Source: Chlamydomonas reinhardtii (Eukaryota > Chlorophyta > Chlorophyceae > Chlamydomonadales > Chlamydomonadaceae). Taken from it: a DNA stretch of 64,000 nucleotides. The stretch lies in NCBI RefSeq assembly GCF_000002595.2, contig NC_057016.1, forward strand, positions 3,602,473 through 3,666,472, given 5' to 3'. Every line of letters starts with the position of its first letter. The stretch's first letter is position 1. The notes beneath the pieces are model-generated. The model was given only the letters and a program-made list of their open reading frames with translations. It did not search any database and had not been told where the DNA came from. The position numbers were made by a program, and so were the translations under genes. Positions 54,501 through 64,000 of the stretch are shown here, piece by piece.

Positions 54501-57500
54501 AGGCGTCCGCCTGCAGACCATGTGGCGAGTCGTGTGGCGGCGCGTTAGAGACTGCCAAAAAGTGTGGTAAAATGTGACTGGCGTTGAGGGCTTGCCATTC
54601 AAAAGGTTGCGTGCCTGCTGTCCCGGAACGAAGTGCAATGCAATGCACTACAGCACCGCAAGCTCCCACCTCGTCGTACAGCTGCCGCAGCCAGTGGCTC
54701 ATGCCCTGGAGCACGGGGCTTTCGCACTTGACCGTGGCTGCGGGCGTAAAGACAGCAGAAGGGAGGGTTTTGTGCCCGGGCCTCATGAAATACGTCCCAG
54801 TAGTCAAGGAATCGTTGCCCAACCAAGGGACGAGGCAAAAATTGTGCGAGGCTGCGTGTCTGCGCGCGCGTGGTTTCGGAGTGGAGGAGCCCCAAACAGC
54901 ATAATGCCATGTGCAACGACGCGGTCGCGTGGCGTGTGTGGTACAGCACATGTAGCCCAGCCTGCCCCGCGCCGCCTTCCGGCCTAGCCTTCCTCCCTAC
55001 AATACACACCTACAAGGTCTCCCCTCACCTGGGTTGGTGTTGTAGCCAATGCCGGCGGCGAAGGTGTACACGTGGTAGGCAGAGGCGAAGCAGGTTCCGG
55101 GCGGGAAGGGCTCCTGCGCCAGCAGCCGCAGCCGGTGTGGCTGACTCATGCGCGCCCACGTCTCCAAGAAACCAGTGGGCGGCGCCTGGTCGGCAATCAC
55201 CACCTGTGCGGGGATCAGGTGCGGAACGCGCAGGCCGGAGGGCCCGGAGGGCTCGGGGTGAGGGTCACGTCGGCATCAGGTGCTCAGGACCACGCCCCGT
55301 TGTCAGTAACGGGGTTGCGCCGTGGGTTGCGATCAGTGAATGAGGTGATGCATGCGGTGCTTGCCTGCGCTGCGGCGCAGGTGTCGTGCGCCCAGCAACT
55401 CAACCGCCGATCGCTGACCTCACGAAGGCGGAAAACAGATGCTGCAAACTAACAAGAGACCTCGACACACCCCAGCTATGCCAACATGCACATACGTTGC
55501 GCTCCCCCGCTCCGCTGCCCCTCTCCGCTCCCCCGCTCCGCGCCCCCGCTCCCGGCCCCGCTCCGCTCCCCCGCTCCCCCCCTTTCCATTCCTCAACTCC
55601 TCTCTCCCTCCCGCTCCCCGCTCCCCCGCTCCTCTCCTGCTCCGCCACCTCCTCCCCCCTCTCCCCGTTGCTCCCCCCGCTCCCCACACCTGCACGCCCT
55701 GCTCCGCCACGTCGCGGGGCTCCAGCGCCGCCAGGAAGCTGAAGGCCATGGACACAACCTGGAAGGGGGGCGAAGCCGAGGAGCGTGGAGGCATGTGCAG
55801 GGGTGGAGACGTGAGGCGTGAGTCACGGCCAGTGGCGGTGGATGCGAGAGGGGGAGACAAGGAGCACCAGGCCAAGAAGGAAGGGCGCGGCATCCGGGCA
55901 GACATGCAAGCTGCCGGCACGGCATGGCGCGCCCGAGCTCCCACCCCGCACTGCCACCCCGCACTCCCACCCCGCACTCCCACCCCGCACCCCCACCCCC
56001 GCCGACTGCCGCACCTCCATCTCGTGGGCGTAGTTGGCGTGCCGGTCCCGCAGCACGAACAGCGTGGGCGTGGTGACCAGGGTGGGAGACCCAGGCGTGC
56101 AGGCGGCCGCCACACCCGCGTCATCCTGCGCATGGCGGGATGGTGTGCGTTGGCCTGGAGTTTTGACAGACTCGCAATGGCGGACATGGTGCAAACCTGT
56201 CGAGGTGCGCAGCCCTGTCGAACCCCACGCACCGTACACGGCATACAAGCGCGTCCAATGTGAACCAAGAACCATCCCGACCTCCAGGCAAGCACGCCCC
56301 AGTGGCCCCGCTCCCCCACCCTCCCTCCCTTCCTCCCGGCATCCCAGCCCCTCCAGCCCCTCCCAGGCCCTCCCAACTCGCACCCGGGTGGCGTTCTCCC
56401 ACCACACGGCCTGCTGCATGCTGCGCAGCCATCCCAGCCGCGGGTCCCGCTCTGCGAGTCGGCTTGCGTTGGCGAGCTCGCAGCCGCCCAGCCGCACCGC
56501 GCCCCGCAGCGGCCGCGGGAACTTCTTACTCATCTGACCGCGCTGGCGCGCCGCCAGGAACCCGCACGTGTCCAGAACCTGTCAGATAGAGGATGGGGTG
56601 GGGGTTACATGGACTAGCCAATTCACGCAACAGCAGGCTCCTTCTAATACCTATAGCTGCAACCCGGCCACCGCCCGCCGCCCCCCCCCCGGGGCTGATG
56701 GCATCGTCGTGGTGGTTGGCACGCCAGGTTGCGCCTGCACGCCTGCTCACCAAATTGCGGCTGTGACACAACGAGACGGTCGCCTTACTGCTGTTGCCCT
56801 GCGTCACGGCGGGCGCCGTGTAGCAGTCAACTGAGGACTGAGAGGGCAGCAGCGGCTGATCCGCGGCCGCTGAAGACTGCAGCGCGCGTCGGCGGTGCTG
56901 CTGCTGTGCCCCGCCGGCAGCGGAGGAGGCGGAGGAAGCGGAGCCCGCCGAGCAGAGGCTGATGCGGCTGCTCCGGATGGAGTCAAGATACATCAGGCCC
57001 ATGTACTTGCCGCACGTGGCGGACGGGTGGAAACCTTCCTTCCGTTTTTTGAGCCGCAGCGCCGCCCGGTACACAAAGGCGGACGGCTGCGGGCGAGGGT
57101 GGTAGTTACAGCGAGGGGTGTGATTTGCAGCAAGGGTTGGAGGGTAAGGGGCTCGGGGTGCAACGGGCGTGGACCGGCAAGGGCGTGGACCGGCACAGGA
57201 TCGGGGCACGTGGACCTTGCCAACACCAACCGGTGTGGAGGGCGCGCTTTCTCCGCGTGCCCCCGGGCCCACCAAGTTTCGTTGCGGCGGGCGGTCGTGC
57301 AGATATCTCACGCGCTCGCAAGACGTTCTATTACAGCGCTGGGCTATCCGTATGCGTCCAGGAATCGCGGCGTACCAGCGCACGGGGCAATGATCGCTGA
57401 AGACTGATGCTCACCTCGCTTAGCAGTGCGGTCCAGTTCGCCTTTTTCCCGAAAGTCCATCTTTTGCCGCTGCTGCTTCTGATAGAACTCTGCGCCTCAG

Positions 57501-57567
57501 CCAGGTGCCAGCCAGCGCTCGCAAAAAGCAAGAGAACAAGCAGCAACTCGGCGTTAAGCCGCCTCAT
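51597..57567 (-). CDS. GT61-family (DUF563-like) glycosyltransferase
   Basis: Thirteen exons close exactly to 844 residues: 57415-57567 (ATG), 56751-57086, 56384-56578, 56015-56125, 55690-55758, 55029-55203, 54670-54737, 54365-54510, 53932-54094, 53024-53696, 52661-52761, 52147-52262, 51597-51825. It begins with a signal anchor (ELLLVLLLFASAGWHLAEAQ). GT61-type landmarks are FVLRDRHANYAHEME (about 255), a VYTFAAGIGYN segment, VVWLSRRNLEMVR with NEDAVVAGL, and near the C-terminus LFKFVDGDFN followed by GVLAGVHGAGLTHGFFMQPG and GAVLQLLGD, the hallmark HGAGLTH block. An acidic low-complexity insert (about 520-600, with EEEDGEEEEEAEEEGAD) inside exon 53024-53696 separates catalytic blocks. GT61 enzymes add xylose, arabinose or GlcNAc to glycans in the ER/Golgi; the substrate here is unknown. 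Introns contain C-rich and CA repeats. Confidence 0.85.
52086..52105. repeat. Run of 20 C
   Basis: Uninterrupted homopolymer in an intron of the GT61-type gene, prone to length error in sequencing. Confidence 0.9.
52626..52660. repeat. CA/TG microsatellite abutting a splice donor
   Basis: A (CA)n run with one G interruption ends exactly at the donor of the exon at 52661-52761; on the coding strand the intron starts GTGTGTGTGTG. Confidence 0.9.
55496..56000. repeat. C-rich polypyrimidine repeats in GT61 introns
   Basis: Two tracts are involved: CGCTCCCCCGCTCC-like words from 55496 to about 55685, and CACCCCGCACTCC words from about 55940 to 56000. They flank the short exon at 55690-55758. Confidence 0.7.
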
Positions 57568-58355
57568 CTTATATTTTATGTATCATGTCTTACACCTAGA
57601 ATTGCATAGGAAACTTAACACAAGGACTGACACACAGCCCTTTCTTTCCGTCCGACTCTCGGGTTTTTTGCCTGTTCAAATTTATTGGGTCTTGATTGTG
57701 TTGTTATGATAATGTGGTTGCACCTTGTGGCCCAATAACGGCCCTTGTGCTAACCGTTCATGAACAGATGCGAGCTGTCCGTGGCTGCAGCTGCTGCTGC
57801 AAGCTCATTGGCCAGCTCGTCCTCCCCCTCAGGCTTGTTGTCCTGCTTTCCCCTAGTTGACAGTACCCCGGCCGTAGAGGGTACCCTGGTGTTCGGTATG
57901 GTTGATAATGTGGTGTTTAAGTCGATTGGCTGTTACAGCAATGGGGGCAAAATCTGATGACATGCATGCAGGGGTCTGGGCCCAAATGGTCTGGGCCAGG
58001 GCCACGGCACGCCAAAGGGCAAGATAGATGCAGCTAGCACGATGTGCGCGTGTTGCAATAAGATAGTACCATATGGGTTACGCCCATCAGCCCCTGCACA
58101 ACCCGCACGGCAAAGCGACCGGACGGGGATTCACACAATCACACGATTTACATCACGAGCTCAGTCTACGAACCACCCCATGTTGCCAGATTCCTTGCGT
58201 GGTCCCTGGGCGGCCTGCAACCCACGGCGCCACCTGCATAACTGTATCCTGCAAGCTATCTACCGTCTATCTTGTCAAGCGCGCCGCCAACGGCATCTTG
58301 TCAGATCCACCTATCCGAAACCATGACCGCCATCCACCGCGGCTGCCCACGCCCG
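57568..58355. other. Gap between two minus-strand glycosyltransferase genes
   Basis: It contains the promoter side of the GT61-type gene (AT-rich just upstream of 57567) and no recognisable exon. Confidence 0.4.
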
Positions 58356-58360
58356 TTACA
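58356..58360 (-). terminator. TGTAA poly(A) signal of the GT15-like gene
   Basis: TGTAA on the minus strand, 79 nt downstream of the stop codon at 58439-58441, in the expected place for a chlamydomonad 3' UTR signal. Confidence 0.5.
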
Positions 58361-58438
58361 TCGAGTCGCACGCACCCCGACCTCTCAATCGGCACTCCAC
58401 GTTTCATCCCAGCTGCCGGCAGGTGCACCCGATCACCA

Positions 58439-60883
58439 CTAGTTGCCCTCAGCCACGCTGGGCGCTGCAGCCATGTCATAGGCGTCCTGCGCCTTCACTA
58501 GCCGGTGCTTGTAGTCAAATTCAAACGCGTGAAACTGCTCTGGCTTAAGGAAGATCTGCCACAGCATGGCGATCACGCCCTGCTCGTTCCAGCGGTAGGT
58601 GAAGGAGCCGCCCGTGGCGCGACACAGCTGCACGAAACGGTGCACCTGCGGGCCGGGTGCCGTGAGGTGTTGCAACGTGATTGTGGGCGGCGCGACTTGT
58701 GCGTGACAGCAAGGTGAAGGCTGGTCATGGTACGGTACGTACGTCACAGAGAGGAGCTGCCGCGCCAACGCCATGCATAGCAACACCCCTCCCGGCCCTG
58801 CTGTCCGCGCACACACCTTGGGGCTAAACCACCAGTCAAGACTGTACATGATGCAATTGCCGTGCAGGATGGTGCGGTTCCAGCCACCGAGCTCCTTCAG
58901 GCCCAGCTCCTGCAGCGCCGCCAGGTCAGCGGCTGGGATGGTGCCCAGGCTCTGTAAGCGCGAGGCGCGTGCAAGATTCGCACGGGGGAGGGGGTGGATT
59001 GCGGGATGATTTCAGGGTGGCCATGGTCGCGGCTCGCGCTTTGGACTCAGGCTCTGGGGCTGTGGGCTCACCATTGCATCATGTCATGCCCATTCCTGTC
59101 CCTAGCGGCAACCACCGCCACACACGGCCACAGACCCAAGCCCCCGCGCCGCCCGCCCGCCCGCTCACCTCTGCGTCCAGTGCCGAGTAGAGGCCGTGTA
59201 TGTTGTTGGGCTCGCAGAACTCAAACAGCTGTTTGGGCACCACCTTGTGCGCGGTCAGGTAGTAGCGCACCAACTCCGGCAGGCCCCAGGTTACTATCAA
59301 CGGGTCAGGTCGGATCTTCTTGGCTGCGAGGGATTACGTAAGGAGCCAGCACGTGGATTATTGTGGATTGGGGCAACATTTGGCGGCCGTAGCCCAGGCG
59401 CACAAGCCCGACATGCAGGCACTCGGATCCGCAGCCCGCCGTAGGGCGTCTAAGCGTGACTTCCAGTGGCTATTGACTACCCAGCCCGGCCCGCGACACC
59501 CGCATCCGTACGCACCTCCCAGCCGGTAGCCTTTACTGTCAAACAGCTGCACCAGGTTAAGCCCCACTGGCTTGAGGATAAACGAGTCGTCGTCAAATTG
59601 GAGCAGGTACCTGCGCGGGTGGTCGCAATGGAGGCACCCGGCAGGAGTTAGGAGGAGGCAACAACATCAGTCCATTATCAGGGCATCGCCAACGTGCCGC
59701 ACCTCTTGCACGCGTGTCTAATCTCCGCATTTGCACCTCCAATCCATGGCCCACACGTGCGTCAAGGTGCCACCAGCCCTTCTTCTTAACGGCCCTCACC
59801 TGTGCCCCATCCTCCTCACAAACTCAGGCATGAAGCCAAGCCGCCAGTCACCCATCTGGCGATAGTCGGCTGTGTGGTGTTCATGCCACAGCTCCGCAGT
59901 GCCCGCCATCGCCGGAGCCACCCACGACTCGTTGGCCAGCGGCAGCACAGCCACGTTTGACATCCGACCCACATCGCCCAGTCCCCCTAAAAGCAGGGAC
60001 ATCTGCGGTTGCGGTGCGGAGGCGGTAGCGAGTTAAGAAGGTTGCATAGGAGGCCAAGGGGGTAAGGGCATGGGGTGAGGGGGCGTGGGTGCGCTGTGCT
60101 GGGCGGCCGCATTGAAAGTGCGGGGTGGTACTGCGCGACGAGGCAGCAGCGCGGTGGTGGCATAGCTGGATGCACGCCAGGATACAGGCGACCCGCGTGC
60201 CACTACAGCATGCCAGCACATTAAGGACAGGATAGCTACGTAGTCTTGTTGTACACTGCAGCAGCCGCATCTACCTGCTGCTTCCATGTGAATATGTAGA
60301 CTGAGCAGGGCGTCGTGGGGAACAGGTTCTCCTTGTTGAGCGTGATGGATGCACGCAGCAGCGCGGGTCTGTCCCGGTCTGCATTGTTTGGTGTGTGCGG
60401 CACACAGCATAGATCCACTGAGACAACATCGTGAATACATAAGGACATATGGCAAGCGCGCTGGTCCTTCTAGCGTGGTGGTTTAATATCATAAGCTTGC
60501 CAAGCCGGCACCTGGCGTCGAGAGCGCGCTCAGCGACAGCTATAGCTGCCAGAGCAGAGGCGGCGGAGAGAGCGCCACGGATTGCGGTAGAGCGCGTCGT
60601 ACGATAACAGTGTTCGGGCTTGAAGCTTACCAACACGCTGCAAGTCCGTGACAAGGTACACGATGGCGAGGCGGCGGGAGTTCCCCTCGGTCCCAACGCT
60701 CCTTAGCTGGCGCCGTGCCGACTGTGTTGCCTCCCTCAGCCATGCCTCTGGCACTGGGGCTGGCTCGCCCGCGCCGACAAAATCCCAAGATGCGCTAACA
60801 TGTTGTATATCAGCAAGGCATAACGCTACTACGACTGTCAGCGTAAAAAACGCCCTGGCTGTCAAAGCCAGGTACTCCGACAT
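58439..60883 (-). CDS. GT15-like (Kre2/Mnt1-type) glycosyltransferase
   Basis: Seven exons close to 383 residues: 60631-60883 (ATG), 60275-60378, 59800-60002, 59516-59610, 59169-59323, 58817-58951, 58439-58645. Residues about 6-28 (ALTARAFFTLTVVVALCLAD) are a signal anchor. The order of blocks fits GT15 mannosyltransferases: LAIVYLVTDLQ with LLRASITLNKENLF, YRQMGDWRLGFMPEFVRRMG (the counterpart of the YxxMCRF motif), YLLQFDDDSFILKP (a DDD-type metal/nucleotide site), HGNCIMYSLDWWFSPK, and GGSFTYRWNEQGVIAMLWQI near the C-terminus. Length is close to the family norm. Such enzymes act in the Golgi, adding alpha-1,2-linked mannose in fungi; the sugar used in algae is not known from sequence. The gene is divergent from the O-fucosyltransferase-like gene and tandem with the GT61-type gene. 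Confidence 0.7.
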
Positions 60884-61336
60884 CTCTGCAGTCAGTCACA
60901 CGAAAATGTGTGCAGGGTTGCTTTGATGCATCATCTTGATTGTCGCACGTAACTTCAACTTGCCAGTATGCATATGAGGTTGTTGCGAGGAAGGCGCTAT
61001 CATTCGGCGGAGGCTGGATCACCATGCTGGGCCCCCAGTCAGCAGCGTTTATCTTAATAATACTGTATCTTGAAATTCGAATTAAAGCCATATTCTCAAA
61101 CCGACTGCCATGTCAATCTATCGAGGGTTTGCGAAGACAGGTGTTGCGCTAGCCTGCTTCCTCTCCGGCACAGCCAGCTGTTGTTGTCGGACTCGTTGTC
61201 ACAGCTGTTAAAGGAAGAAAATACACAGTTTTTGAGCTGCGGCTCGCATACTGAGGACGGCAAGGCACGGGCAGCGGCAGCAAGCGTAGCACTTGCGCAC
61301 CACAGCCGTCGAGGCCCGCACCCGTATTCGCCAGAC
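60884..61336. promoter_or_regulatory. Shared upstream region of two divergent glycosyltransferase genes
   Basis: The start codons of the GT15-like gene (60883, minus) and the O-fucosyltransferase-like gene (61337, plus) are 453 bp apart with no gene between. The centre (about 61045-61100) is AT-rich, with TATCTTAATAATACTGTATC. Both 5' UTRs and both promoters must lie here. Confidence 0.5.
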
Positions 61337-64000
61337 ATGACGGTGGTTGCGTTGGCCCTCATTGCGCTGGCGGCTCTGAGCTGCCAGATAGCAAAACTGG
61401 AGGCTGCAGAAGAGAAGCAGCAGTATCTGATCCCCTTTATGTGGCACGGTGCGCTCTCAGCACGCAGATCTGCCTGAGGACTCCAGCTTACCACATCCCT
61501 TTCCCGCCCTGACCCCACGCAGGCCCCAACAACCAGGTAGCTACTGCCTTGCTCTGCATGCCGTAGAGATCATTTCCATCTTGCGCATCTGTTTGCCCGC
61601 ACCAGCTACGTGTGCGGCACGCGGCACTCAACCTCTCAATCAGCTGCTCACCGACAAGGCGACAAACCCTCGCCATTTCTTTACTTTATGCACCAGATCA
61701 ATGAGATCAAGGAGGCCCTGGCGCTGGCAAAGATTCTGGGCCGTACCATCGTGCTGCCTGACCTCCAGGCGCATCTGTGGACAGATCAGAACAAGGAGCC
61801 CATGGTGTGTTGCCGCATGCGGGTTCGTGGCTGGGGGACATGTATGGGGCGCATCACGCGTCGCACTGCTGCCTGCAACTGCAAGCAAACCGGTTGTTTC
61901 TTGAGCATTGGGGGACCAACGCCATTGCGTACCCTGCATTCCTGCAGCTGTTTAAGGAGCTGTTCGATGTGGCGCACGTCAAGGTGGGAGAGTGGGGGGT
62001 CGGGGAACAGGCCCAGGGGAGGCACATACAGGCAGTATGAGGGACATGCGCATCCGATAGACCACCGCACCAGTCACACGTGCGGCACTCCTGCCAGCCC
62101 ACACACACACTCTGCCCCTTCACCCCGAACTGCTCCTAACTCCCCAGGCCAACGCGGACGCGGTTCTGATGGCGGAACTGCCAGCGGCGCTGGGCCGGCC
62201 GGAGTGGGCGGGCGAAATGGACGCGGCGCTGCTGCTGGTGCCACCAGACCAGGTAAGCCGTGTGCCTACGAAGGCCGCCGCTTTTGCCTGACCAGGCAAC
62301 AGGCACAAATGGCCCAAGGACGGCGGCGATGCTGTGGGGGCCGTGCCGGTGTGCACCAGACAAGCCCGGCGCCGCTTGCAGCTGCTGCTGCCGGTCAATC
62401 AGGATCGACAAGGTCGAGGCGGCTGCCCCATCCCCGCATCAAGCACCCGCCGTCGCGGCATGCGCTCTCAGCCCGTAGTTTAAACCTCGCCATACATGTG
62501 CAACATCCGCGCAGCGCATGGGCAAGGCGTCGCTGGCGTCGCAGTTGTTGAAGCCGGTGCCGGACAACAAGTGAGTGCTGCGCGCCCGATATCCCAGACA
62601 TCTCTTGTGCTCCTGTGTTTTTTCCTCATGTGCCCACCCATGATGACCGGCGCTTTCCATGCTCCTCTTGCATGCTGCGGCGCGTGCACGTCTCTTGCGC
62701 CGGCACCGCCGGCCGCCCTAAACCCACCCACACACGGACACGCCTGCACACGCCCACACACGGCCATGTACACACGCAGGTGGCTGCAGTCGCCTGTGTC
62801 GGCTTGGCGCGGCTGCAGCCCGGAGCAGGTGGCGGAGCTGAAGCAGCTGGTTGCGCCGTACCAGGTGCTGGGCGTGCAGACCTTCCACGGCCTGGTGTAC
62901 GGCAGGTGGGTGCCAGGGCTGTGTGCTGGGTTTCGTGTCATGTGTACGGTTACTTGGGGTGGACAGAGGGGACGCCTTCGACGGCGTCACAGTGCGTGCC
63001 AGGTGGCGACAGAGCCTGGGGGTGATGCCCACCTGCGTCCCGCCCGTCGTGCGTGTGCCGGTCCGATGTACGTTGTGTGTGTGGATGCGCGGCGTCACGT
63101 GCAATGGTGTGGGCAAGCCCATGCAACCCGCTCCGTGGTCGCCCGCCTTCTCAGGCCCTGCCAAAGTGCTTTCCCCTTTTTATGTATACGTTTGCACAAA
63201 TAAAGGTTCGTGTTTTGGGAAAGCACCATGGGAAAGGAGTCGACACGTGTGTGTGCGCCCCTGTGTTTGCTGCTGGCAGCCAGTGGCTGGCGGGCCCCTT
63301 CCCGCTCGAGTGCGAGGACGAGTGCTGCCGCGCCTTCAAGCAGATGGCGTCATTCATCCGCAAGAGCCCGGCCATTTACGACATGGCGAACGTGAGGCGC
63401 GGGATGCCCACCTGGGCCTGGGCCGGCATCACTGGCAACTGCATGGATCTTGCATGGATCTTTCGGTGGCCCGACATGCGTGCAAGCAAGCTGTCTGCAA
63501 ATTGGTTTCATTCACACCGGCCAATCCGCCCCGCCGCTGACTACCCGCCGGCTCGGGGTGTGTGCCCTACTACCCGCAGACCTACATCCAGGAGCGCATG
63601 GGCGACAAACCCTACGTGGCTGCACACGTGCGCCCCTACCCCGACCCCTGCGTCAAGATCTGGACGCAGAACGACACGGCCGACCGCACGGTGCGTGTGC
63701 GTGCATGGATGCCGGAATGTGTGCGTCCGAGCTGTGGTCAGACTGTTGGGCGCGGGAGGTTGGGGGTGGGCAGCGTGCCGACTCAGGCGTGGCCATCGCA
63801 CATGAAAGCTGCTCGACGCATGCATGCGGTCTGCTTGCAGGACAAAGTCAACCAGTACTGCAACAACGAATACCTGCTGTACCGGTGCGTATCCTTTTGG
63901 TGTACGTACACTTACTTCTCTTACTACCTGCTGCATATTTGCTCCTGGGATTTCCTCTGACAGTGAATGTCAGCCAGCAGAAAGCAGGGTATCGCGCAGC
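61337..64000 (+). CDS. Protein O-fucosyltransferase-like gene, 3' end outside the window
   Basis: Ten exons in phase: 61337-61448 (ATG), 61523-61536, 61697-61804, 61906-61983, 62148-62252, 62515-62570, 62780-62905, 63280-63391, 63580-63690, 63841-63884; the last donor leads out of the window (288 residues so far). Residues 1-24 are a signal peptide or anchor (MTVVALALIALAALSCQIAK). The exon joins produce WHGGPNNQINEIKEALALAK followed by ILGRTIVLPDL, the N-terminal signature of GDP-fucose protein O-fucosyltransferases (GxNNQ...ALxLAxxLxRTxVLP). YVAAHVRPYPDPC at about 253 corresponds to the conserved AxHxR segment of the GDP-fucose site. Conserved Cys (ECEDECCRAF, QYCNNEY) suggest disulfides and an ER/Golgi lumenal site. 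POFUT1, POFUT2 or a plant-type OFUT cannot be separated from this part. The acceptor at 61905 is the least certain border. Confidence 0.78.

Noticed and set aside
55420-56376. 318-residue minus-strand frame spanning several GT61 introns
   Set aside because: It reads through C-rich introns; only the stretches corresponding to short exons in other frames carry GT61 similarity.

Overview
The window is nuclear DNA from a green alga, most likely a volvocine/chlamydomonad relative. It is GC-rich, its genes carry many short introns with GT..AG borders, its proteins have long Ala/Ser/Gly/Gln-rich low-complexity stretches, and TGTAA poly(A)-type signals sit 3' of at least two genes. Most open frames on the strand opposite a gene are artefacts of GC-rich codon use. 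Exon models were built by hand from splice borders and kept only when reading frame and phase closed.

Left part (1-16 kb), mobile-element rich: a minus-strand P-loop NTPase gene with an N-terminal coiled coil (243-5214); a small foldback repeat (6349-6575); a broken integrase/chromodomain fossil (8.5-9.3 kb); an intron-containing minus-strand gene resembling KDZ-superfamily transposases (10.4-13.7 kb); a 21-bp minisatellite (13.75-14.1 kb); and two coiled-coil reading frames in a head-to-head inverted duplication about 98% identical (14.3-15.5 kb).

Middle part (18-41 kb): a complete six-exon plasma-membrane-type syntaxin (18564-20945, plus); a 488-bp hAT-like nonautonomous element with 15-bp terminal inverted repeats and an 8-bp target duplication (22751-23238); a complete 27-exon kinesin of 1587 residues on the minus strand (34196 to 23740); a second foldback element (35429-35611); a poorly resolved short gene near 36 kb; and a seven-exon F-box-like gene (37686-41286, plus).

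Right part (43-64 kb): a minus-strand gene for a single-pass Cys-rich surface protein (47753 to about 43.6 kb); a minus-strand paralogue of the F-box-like gene (50925 to 48147) sharing two intron positions and phases with it; then three glycosyltransferase genes side by side: GT61-type (57567 to 51597, minus), GT15-like (60883 to 58439, minus) and a protein O-fucosyltransferase-like gene (61337 to the window end, plus). The last two are divergent and share a 453-bp upstream region. All three encode N-terminal signal or anchor segments, which fits work in the ER/Golgi on secreted or cell-surface glycoproteins. Their adjacency is the most functionally suggestive feature of the window.
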